Of a stretch of DNA of 64,000 nucleotides, positions 58,174 through 64,000 are shown in pieces (positions within the stretch are counted from its first letter, which is position 1; each line of letters opens with the position of its first letter). Both the position numbers and the translations under genes were made by a program. The stretch lies in contig NZ_LGHM01000061.1 of assembly GCF_001908185.1 (NCBI RefSeq), positions 27,902 through 91,901 on the forward strand. Reading direction: 5' to 3'. The DNA is from Bradyrhizobium sp. AS23.2. Lineage in GTDB: Bacteria; Pseudomonadota; Alphaproteobacteria; Rhizobiales; Xanthobacteraceae. The notes beneath the pieces are model-generated. The model saw only the letters and a program-made list of their open reading frames with translations. It was not told the origin of the DNA and searched no databases.

Positions 58174-59378
58174 CTGACACTCCCGCTTCGAAGCCCGGCC
58201 AGACGGAAGTCTGGATCACCGGCATTGGCCTCGCCACTTCGCTCGGCGAAGGGCTGGACGCCAACTGGGCCGCGCTCCAGGAAAAGCGCATCAACGTCGA
58301 CGAGAAGGGTTTTGCGCCCTACATCGTGCATCCCCTGATGCCGGTCAGCTTCGACAGCCAGATCCCGAAGAAGGGCGACCAGCGCCAGATGGAAGCCTGG
58401 CAGCGCATCGGCACCTATGCCGCGGGCCTGGCGCTCGACTCCGCCGGGATCAAGGGCAACAAGGACATTCTGTCGAAGATCGACATGGTGGTGGCCGCCG
58501 GCGGCGGCGAGCGCGATCTCAATGTCGACTGCGGCGTGCTCACGGCCGAGGCGAAGGGCGCCAATGCGCCCGGCTTCCTCAACGAGCGGCTGATGAGCGA
58601 TCTCAGGCCGACGCTGTTCCTGGCGCAGCTCTCCAACCTCCTCGCCGGCAACATCGCCATCGTGCATGGTCTCGGCGGCACCTCGCGCACTTTCATGGGC
58701 GAAGAGGTCGCGGGCGCCGATGCCGCGCGCATCGCACTGTCGCGCATCGCCTCGGGCGAGAGCGACATCGCGCTGGTCGGCGGCTCGCACAATGGCGAGC
58801 GCAAGGACCTGCTGGTTCTCTACGAATTCGGCGACTTCAACCTGAAGGACAAGTTCGCACCCGTGTGGGCGCGCAAGGATCACACCGGCTTCGCGCTCGG
58901 CTCGGCCGGTGCGTTCCTGGTGCTGGAGTCCAGGGCGCACGCCGAGGCGCGCGGCGCAAAGCCGTTCGCAAGGCTTTCGAGCGTGGTTGCCGATCTCGCC
59001 AAGCGCAAGCAGCCGGGCGACATGGCCGCGACGCTGGAGAAGCTCTGGGCCAAACTGCCGATGCACGAAGGCAAGGGCGCGATCATATCAGGCGCGACCG
59101 GCGCGGAACCCGCGACATCGGAGGAGCGTGGCTTCCTGAAGAGCCATGCCGACTTCCCGGTGCGCTCGACCGGCACGATGTTCGGCCACACCATGGAAAC
59201 GCAATTCCCGCTCGGGATTGCGCTCGCCGCGCTGTCGATCTCGCGCGGCGCATTGTTCCCGCCGAACGATTCCACGGGAACCGAGATTGAATCGCAGGGA
59301 GCGCCCACCCAGATTGTGGTGGTGGGGGCCGGACACTGGCGCGGCGAAGGCATGGCGCTGGTCGAGGCTGTCCGCTGA
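58170..59378 (+). CDS. fabF2XL: FabF2XL: ketosynthase-like subunit lacking catalytic Cys
   Basis: A 402-residue protein of ketosynthase fold (start VWITGIGLATSLGEGLDANW). Where active FabF has ..ACxSG.., this protein has HGLGGTSRTFMGEE, so the nucleophilic Cys is absent. Where active FabF has NAHGTST, it has SGATGAEPATSEE, so the first catalytic His is absent too. The second His remains in FGHTMETQFPLGIALA. It therefore looks like a chain-length-factor-type partner (as KS-beta in type II polyketide systems) for the intact FabF1XL encoded next. This interpretation is mine; membership of the rhizobial fatty-acid cluster is clear. Confidence 0.87.
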   Translation: MTDTPASKPGQTEVWITGIGLATSLGEGLDANWAALQEKRINVDEKGFAPYIVHPLMPVSFDSQIPKKGDQRQMEAWQRIGTYAAGLALDSAGIKGNKDILSKIDMVVAAGGGERDLNVDCGVLTAEAKGANAPGFLNERLMSDLRPTLFLAQLSNLLAGNIAIVHGLGGTSRTFMGEEVAGADAARIALSRIASGESDIALVGGSHNGERKDLLVLYEFGDFNLKDKFAPVWARKDHTGFALGSAGAFLVLESRAHAEARGAKPFARLSSVVADLAKRKQPGDMAATLEKLWAKLPMHEGKGAIISGATGAEPATSEERGFLKSHADFPVRSTGTMFGHTMETQFPLGIALAALSISRGALFPPNDSTGTEIESQGAPTQIVVVGAGHWRGEGMALVEAVR

Positions 59379-59426
59379 AGCGCGGCGCGCTTTGCCGGAT
59401 CATGCTCTAGCTTTATCGGGGGACAA

Positions 59427-60704
59427 ATGACTGCACCACGCGACAAATTCGGGCGTCCCGTCGTCGTCGTTACCGGCATGGGCATCATGACCTCGCTCGG
59501 CGCCGGCAAGGCCGACAATTGGGCAAAGCTCGTCGCCGGCGAATCCGGCATCCGCACCATCACGCGCTTTCCGATCGACGGCCTGAAGACCACGATGGCC
59601 GGCACGGTGGATTTCGTCAGCGTCGATCCGTTCTCCTCCACGGCCCTGTCCGAGCGGATGGCTGATCTCGTCACGCAGGAAGCGCTCGAGCAGGCTGGCA
59701 TCGGCGCCAAGGGCGATTTCCCGGGTCCCCTCTTCCTGGCGGTTGCGCCGGTCGAGGTCGAATGGCCGCAGCGCAGCGAGCTCGGCCGCGCCGTCGGCAA
59801 GCTCGACCTCACCTATGACGACCTGCTGCGCATCTCCGGCGGCGGCAAGTACAGCGCCTATCACCACCGCTTCATGTTCGGCTCGGTGGCCGCGCACCTC
59901 GCCGAGACCTTCGGCACCAAGGGCTCGCCGATCTCGCTGTCGACGGCCTGCGCCTCGGGCGCGACCTCGATCCAGCTGGGCGTCGAGGCGATCCGCCGCG
60001 GCGAGACCGATGCCGCGCTGTGCGTGGCGACCGACGGCACCGTGAATCCGGAAGCCCTCGTGCGATTCTCGCTGCTCTCGGCGCTGTCGACCCAGAACGA
60101 TCCGCCGCAGGCGGCCTCCCGTCCCTTCTCCAAGAACCGCGACGGCTTCGTCATGGCCGAAGGTGCCGGCGCCCTCGTGCTCGAAAGCTATGAAGCCGCA
60201 ACCGCGCGCGGTGCAAAGATCCTTGGCGTGATCGCCGGCTGTGGCGAGCTCACCGACTCCTTCCATCGCACCCGCTCTTCGCCCGACGGCAAGCCGATCA
60301 TCGGTTGCATGAAGAAGACGCTGGCCGATGCCGGCATGGAGCCGGACCAGATCGACCACATCAACGCCCACGGCACCTCGACGCCCGAAAACGACAAGAT
60401 GGAGTACAACACGACATCGGCCGTGTTCGGCGAGCTCGTGCAGAAGATCCCGGTCACCTCGAACAAGTCGATGGTCGGCCACACGATCTCGGCGGCCGGT
60501 GCGGTCGAGGCGATCTTCTCGCTGCTGACGCTCGAGCATCAGCGCATTCCGCCGACGATCAACTACGACATTCCGGACCCCACGATCCTGTTCGACGTCG
60601 TCGGCAACAAGGCGCGCGACGCCCGCGTCACCGCGGTGATGTCGAACTCGTTCGGCTTCGGCGGCCAGAACGCCTCGCTGATCCTGACCCGCGAACCGGC
60701 CTGA
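59427..60704 (+). CDS. fabF1XL: FabF1XL: beta-ketoacyl-ACP synthase for very-long-chain fatty acid
   Basis: A 425-residue condensing enzyme with the full Cys-His-His set: LSTACASGATSIQLG, INAHGTSTPENDKMEY and SMVGHTISAAGAVEAIF. It elongates acyl-AcpXL with malonyl units. With FabF2XL it probably forms a heterodimer. Its stop is 8 bases before the acyltransferase start. Rhizobial clusters I know also carry an alcohol-dehydrogenase-like gene (adh2XL) between this gene and lpxXL; none is present here. Confidence 0.92.
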   Translation: MTAPRDKFGRPVVVVTGMGIMTSLGAGKADNWAKLVAGESGIRTITRFPIDGLKTTMAGTVDFVSVDPFSSTALSERMADLVTQEALEQAGIGAKGDFPGPLFLAVAPVEVEWPQRSELGRAVGKLDLTYDDLLRISGGGKYSAYHHRFMFGSVAAHLAETFGTKGSPISLSTACASGATSIQLGVEAIRRGETDAALCVATDGTVNPEALVRFSLLSALSTQNDPPQAASRPFSKNRDGFVMAEGAGALVLESYEAATARGAKILGVIAGCGELTDSFHRTRSSPDGKPIIGCMKKTLADAGMEPDQIDHINAHGTSTPENDKMEYNTTSAVFGELVQKIPVTSNKSMVGHTISAAGAVEAIFSLLTLEHQRIPPTINYDIPDPTILFDVVGNKARDARVTAVMSNSFGFGGQNASLILTREPA

Positions 60705-60712
60705 CCGGACGC

Positions 60713-61645
60713 ATGTCACTGCTTCCTGCGAGCACGAAGGCCCGCGCGCGGGAGGCCGCCAAATCGCTCGGCGGAAGCCTGATCGGTGCGGCCACCGTCG
60801 GCATGCTGCGCACCACGCGCCATTTCGATCCGGTCAAAACCTCGGATTTCTTCGCGCGCGTCACCAAGATGATCGGCCCGCGGCTGCGCGAGCACCGCAT
60901 CGGCCGCGCCAACCTCACTGCCGCCTTTCCGGAAAAGTCGCCCGAGGAGATCGAGCAGATCCTGATGGGCGTCTGGGACAATCTCGGCCGCGTCGGCGCC
61001 GAATTCGCCCATATGGACCACGTCTGGGATTACGACCGCGATCATCCGGAAAAGAGCAAGATCGAACTGCCCGAGCGCAGCATCGAGCTGTTCGACCAGA
61101 TCCGCGACGACGGCAAGCCGGCGCTGATCTTCGCCTCGCATCTCGCCAACTGGGAATTGCCGGCGCTCGCCGCCGTCGCGCATGGGCTGGATACTGCGAT
61201 CCTCTATCGCCGGCCGAACATCGCCTCTGCCGACCGCATCATCCAGGAGATGCGCCAGGTCAACATGGGCACGCTGATCCCGGCGGGGCGCGACGCGCCT
61301 TTGCGGCTCGCGCAGGCGCTGAAGGACGGCAAGCACGTCGCCATGCTGATCGACCAGTATCTGACCGGCGGCGTCGAGGTCACCTTCTTCGGCCGCAAGA
61401 CCCGCGCCAATCCGATGCTGGCGCGCCTGCTGCGCCAGGTCGAATGCCCGATCCACGGCGTGCGCATCATCCGCAAGCCCGGTGGCCGCTTCTCCGGAGA
61501 GCTGACCGAGGAGGTCAAGCCGGTGCGCGACGCCGAGGGCAAGATCGACATCCAGGGCACGACGCAGGCGATCACGAGCGTGGTGGAAGGCTGGGTCCGA
61601 GAAAATCCCGAGCAGTGGCTCTGGCTGCACCGCAGGTGGCGGTAG
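60713..61645 (+). CDS. lpxXL: LpxXL: acyltransferase adding very-long-chain fatty acid to lipid A
   Basis: A 310-residue LpxL/HtrB-type acyltransferase. ASHLANWELPALA contains the HxxxxE catalytic motif; LIPAGRDAPLRLAQALKDGKHVAMLIDQ and VEVTFFGRKTRANPMLARL are further family blocks. It should transfer the acyl chain from AcpXL to a secondary position on lipid A at the inner membrane. ATG at 60713 follows the fabF1XL stop directly. The upstream frame that runs through fabF1XL is not used. Confidence 0.9.
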   Translation: MSLLPASTKARAREAAKSLGGSLIGAATVGMLRTTRHFDPVKTSDFFARVTKMIGPRLREHRIGRANLTAAFPEKSPEEIEQILMGVWDNLGRVGAEFAHMDHVWDYDRDHPEKSKIELPERSIELFDQIRDDGKPALIFASHLANWELPALAAVAHGLDTAILYRRPNIASADRIIQEMRQVNMGTLIPAGRDAPLRLAQALKDGKHVAMLIDQYLTGGVEVTFFGRKTRANPMLARLLRQVECPIHGVRIIRKPGGRFSGELTEEVKPVRDAEGKIDIQGTTQAITSVVEGWVRENPEQWLWLHRRWR

Positions 61646-61678
61646 GGACAGTCATTGCGATGCAATCGAGCTCCTGCG

Positions 61679-61803
61679 CCTCATCCTGAGGAGCGCGGCA
61701 CGCGCGTCTCGAAGGATGCGGCACGCGCGTCTCGAAGGATGAAGGCCCGACTGGTGGCCTCGCCCTTCGAGACGCCGCGCAAGCGCGGCTCCTCAGAGTG
61801 AGG
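61679..61803. repeat. Inverted repeat with internal 23-base tandem duplication
   Basis: Ends CCTCATCCTGAGGAGC and GCTCCTCAGAGTGAGG pair. Inside, a 23-base unit (GCGGCACGCGCGTCTCGAAG plus gat) is present twice without gap (61695-61717 and 61718-61740), and CTTCGAGACGCCGCG further right pairs with it. This 'cctcatcctgaggagc' element is a common intergenic family. It separates the convergent lpxXL and regulator genes. Confidence 0.7.
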
Positions 61804-61820
61804 ATCTGTAGACTGCACGC

Positions 61821-63555
61821 CTATTGCTCTGGCAGTCCTGCGTCGACCTCGGCCTGAACGACTCGATCGAACGCTGCGATACACACCGGACTTGCGTTCT
61901 TCATCGGCGGCCAGACGTTGAGCCTGGTCGTGCCGGGCCGCAGCCGCAGTCCCTCCGCGATCGCTGCCCTCGCCTCCTCGAACCGGCCCGATCTCTGGTA
62001 GGCGGCGGCGAGCAGCAGGTGCGAGCGGCCGGTCGCCGGCGTGATGGCGATCGAACGCTGCAGCCACGGCAACGCCTCCTCGTCGCGCCCCATCAGGACA
62101 TTCGCGAGGCCCGCGCCGAGCAGCCAGGTCCAGCGCGAGGCCGGCGGCGTATCGTAACGATCGGCTTGCCGGAATGTCGCGAGCGCATCATCGAAGCGGC
62201 CGAGATAGATCTGCCCGAGGCCGATCAGATAGAGCGCAGACCCGTTCCACGGATCGAAGCTCAATGCCCTGGCGCAGGTGACGAGACTTTCCACGAAATG
62301 GTTGGTCGCGCTGAGAAAGCGGCAATAGGCCTCGAGCACCGGAATCGAGTTCGGCTTCGACCGCAAGGCCTGTTCGAGCGTCGCATTGGCCCTCGCCTCG
62401 ACGGCGACCGCCTCGTCCGGGCTGAACCAGACCATCTGGATGCCGCGCAGCTGCAGCGAAGACAGCGCAACCGCTATCTCGAGATTATCGGGGTCGTCCG
62501 TGAGCGCCTTTTGCAGCATGGTCTGCGCCATGCCGAAACGCTCGCGCGTCGTCTGGTTGATCGACGCAATGGCCTGCTCGATCGCGACCTTGTCTCCCCC
62601 CCGCCGACGCCCCGCGGGCGCGGGAGGACGCCGCACTCGGCTCCAGCATTTCGTTGAGACGGCGCGCAAGCGCATGGCCGACGCCGGCCACGAGCCGGGA
62701 CTGCGCATGCTGCGCGTCCGCCTCGTCAGCGCTGACCGAAGCCGCGACGACCGACTGAACCTCGCCGGTGCCCGCCTTGATAAGGCGCGCCCGCAACGTC
62801 CAGGACTGATCGCTGTGCTGCAACTCGCCTCGGATCTCGTAATCGGACGGCGCGGCAGGCAGCCCGGCGCTTTCGACACTCGCCAGCGCGGGCGAGCGCG
62901 GCGCGACCACGCTGATGTTCTGGATCTTGGCAAAACCGTCCGTGAGGCGGCCGGTGACCTCGGCCGCCATCACCGCGCCGCGCGTGTCGTTGCTGTCGTC
63001 AACGATCGGGAGCACGGCGATGCGGGGCGGCGTTCGCTTGAACAGGAGGTCCGGCTTCAGCGCCGGCGTGGCGGCCGCAAGGCCGAGGAGGATCGCGCAG
63101 AAGCCGGTGACGGCGGGGATCATGACCCGCCGACTCAGGATGGTGCGACGCGGCCTCGCAGATGCCGGGACAGGCTCGACCGGTGCCGCAGGCCGGAGCT
63201 CCCCGGCCGGGTCGGCCGAGGGCGGCCCGGCATGAGCGAGGCTGGCGGCCGGTTCAGCCGACACCTCCGCGGTCAGCAAGTAGCCGCCGCCGGAAGCGAG
63301 CTTGATCATCTGCCGCCGCTCGTCGCCGAGCGCGGTGCGGAGCTCGCGGATGCATTGGAACAGGCTGTCCTCGCCGACATGGACGTTCGGCCAGACCGCC
63401 TCCATCAGCTCCTGCTTGCTCAGCACCCGGCCGCCGCTAGCGGCGAACAGCCGTAGCATCTCGAAAGTCTTGGGCCGAAGCTTGATCGCAACGCCATCGG
63501 CCCCACGCAGCTCCGCGCGCTGCTGGTCCAGCTCGAAACCGGCGAAGCGAAGCAA
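61821..63555 (-). pseudogene. Winged-helix/TPR regulator (CadC-like), frameshifted
   Basis: The N-terminal part (frame open from 63555) has an OmpR-type winged helix (KLRPKTFEMLRLFAASGGRVLSKQELMEAVWPNVHVGEDSLFQCIRELRTALGD), a Pro-rich linker, one membrane helix (MIPAVTGFCAILLGLAA) and a periplasmic domain with PPRIAVLPIVDDSND. After residue ~320 this frame becomes non-protein-like. In the next frame, from about 62600 down to 61821, a run of TPR-type helices continues (QAIASINQTTRERFGMAQTML; NPWNGSALYLIGLGQIYLGRF-like). The switch is at a 7-base C run (62596-62602). One base fewer would restore a protein of about 577 residues. It is either a sequencing error, a slippage site or a real break. 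TTG at 63555 with GGGGGGA upstream is the best start. Confidence 0.75.
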
Positions 63556-63800
63556 TTTATCCCCCCAAGCGTCTGTCCAGACGGCTCATATAGAGGAAGT
63601 GGGTCGAAAAAGCCCGAAAAACGGGCCTGAATTGTAAATTTCAGAAACCTTCAGAAAGTTGCCAACGCCTTATCAAGACACCGCTTCCCTCTCGGTGAGA
63701 TGAAGATGCGGCAGACTCGACTTTTCCGGGCTGCGGGAATGATCGCGCACGGATGAGCTGCCAGGCTGATCCATGCCGCGCGGCGGGGGGGAACGCAACA

Positions 63801-64000
63801 GTGGCAGCAGCAGCGGATCAATTTGGCGGCAAGCACCGCCTGCGAGCGCTCTTTTTGGTGTCAACAGCCTTGGTGTTGGTATCGACGGTGCCGGCGCTGG
63901 CCCAAAGCGCGGGCGGCAATGGTGTGGCTGGCGGTGACGCAGGCAGTTCGACGGCGGGCGGGGGTGGCGCGGCGGGTCTTGGCGGCGACGGCTCGACAAC
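63801..64000 (+). CDS. N-terminus of a Gly/Ala-rich secreted protein (autotransporter-like), cut by window end
   Basis: From GTG at 63801 the frame stays open to the window edge. It reads VAAAADQFGGKHRLRALFLV, then a hydrophobic signal core ending VPALAQS, then SAGGNGVAGGDAGSSTAGGG and similar Gly/Ala/Ser-rich residues. This is how large autotransporters of Bradyrhizobium begin. GGGGGGG at 63785-63791 lies 9 bases before the GTG. An in-frame ATG at 63753 is the other possible start. ATG at 63773 would join this frame only if that G run had one base less. Confidence 0.65.
   Translation, partial: MAAAADQFGGKHRLRALFLVSTALVLVSTVPALAQSAGGNGVAGGDAGSSTAGGGGAAGLGGDGST

Noticed and set aside
1..64000. 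CRISPR arrays, tRNA or rRNA genes, insertion sequences, prophage
   Set aside because: No regularly spaced repeats, cloverleaf sequences, transposase or phage proteins were seen on either strand. All repeats found are short palindromic intergenic elements.

Overview
The window looks like chromosomal DNA of a Bradyrhizobium-type alphaproteobacterium. GC content is high, branched-chain amino-acid-type (Liv) ABC transporters are numerous, the rhizobial very-long-chain-fatty-acid lipid A cluster (acpXL to lpxXL) is present, and several palindromic intergenic repeats of the kind scattered through Bradyrhizobium genomes occur. I see no rRNA, tRNA, CRISPR array, insertion sequence or prophage. All names come from reading protein motifs and gene order; no database search was run.

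Layout. 0.3-3.0 kb: two tandem copies of a two-gene unit (outer-membrane beta-barrel plus small YadA-anchor-like protein). 3.5-10.8 kb: acyl-CoA dehydrogenase; a MarR/FUSC/DUF1656/HlyD efflux operon divergent from an MFS pump; an amino-acid-type binding protein. 11-20 kb: a complete Liv ABC transporter, GntR regulator, NTF2-like protein and two cytosine-deaminase-like amidohydrolases, probably uptake and hydrolysis of a nitrogen compound. 20-27.5 kb: a TetR-led operon with two LigI-like lactonases, a DctA-type carrier, a GalB-like hydratase, a 4-carboxy-4-hydroxy-2-oxoadipate aldolase, a Pht5-like protein and a dehydrogenase. This is the lower part of 4,5-cleavage aromatic catabolism without a ring-cleavage enzyme. 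27.5-34 kb: solute-binding proteins, PepSY protein, DUF763 protein, cytochrome P450 and small unknowns.

34-48.8 kb is a nicotinate catabolic island. NicAB-type nicotinate hydroxylase (with fused triheme cytochrome c) is divergent from a long operon holding 6-hydroxynicotinate reductase, a UPF0280 protein, a DUF1185 protein, a Liv ABC transporter with a fused permease, and a MarR regulator. Enamidase and ferredoxin-NADP reductase form a second divergent pair. Both divergent promoter regions carry nearly the same 18-bp palindrome, so I infer one regulon for aerobic hydroxylation followed by a reductive, fermentation-like ring opening.

48.9-57.2 kb: a two-domain extradiol-type dioxygenase whose promoter/operator copies that of the 27-kb TetR gene, a HerA-type ATPase, and stress or housekeeping genes including several very small proteins. 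57.4-61.6 kb: acpXL-fabZXL-fabF2XL-fabF1XL-lpxXL, where the fabF2XL product lacks the ketosynthase Cys and one His. 61.8-64 kb: a winged-helix/TPR regulator broken by a frameshift at a 7-base G/C tract, then the start of a large Gly-rich secreted protein cut by the window edge.
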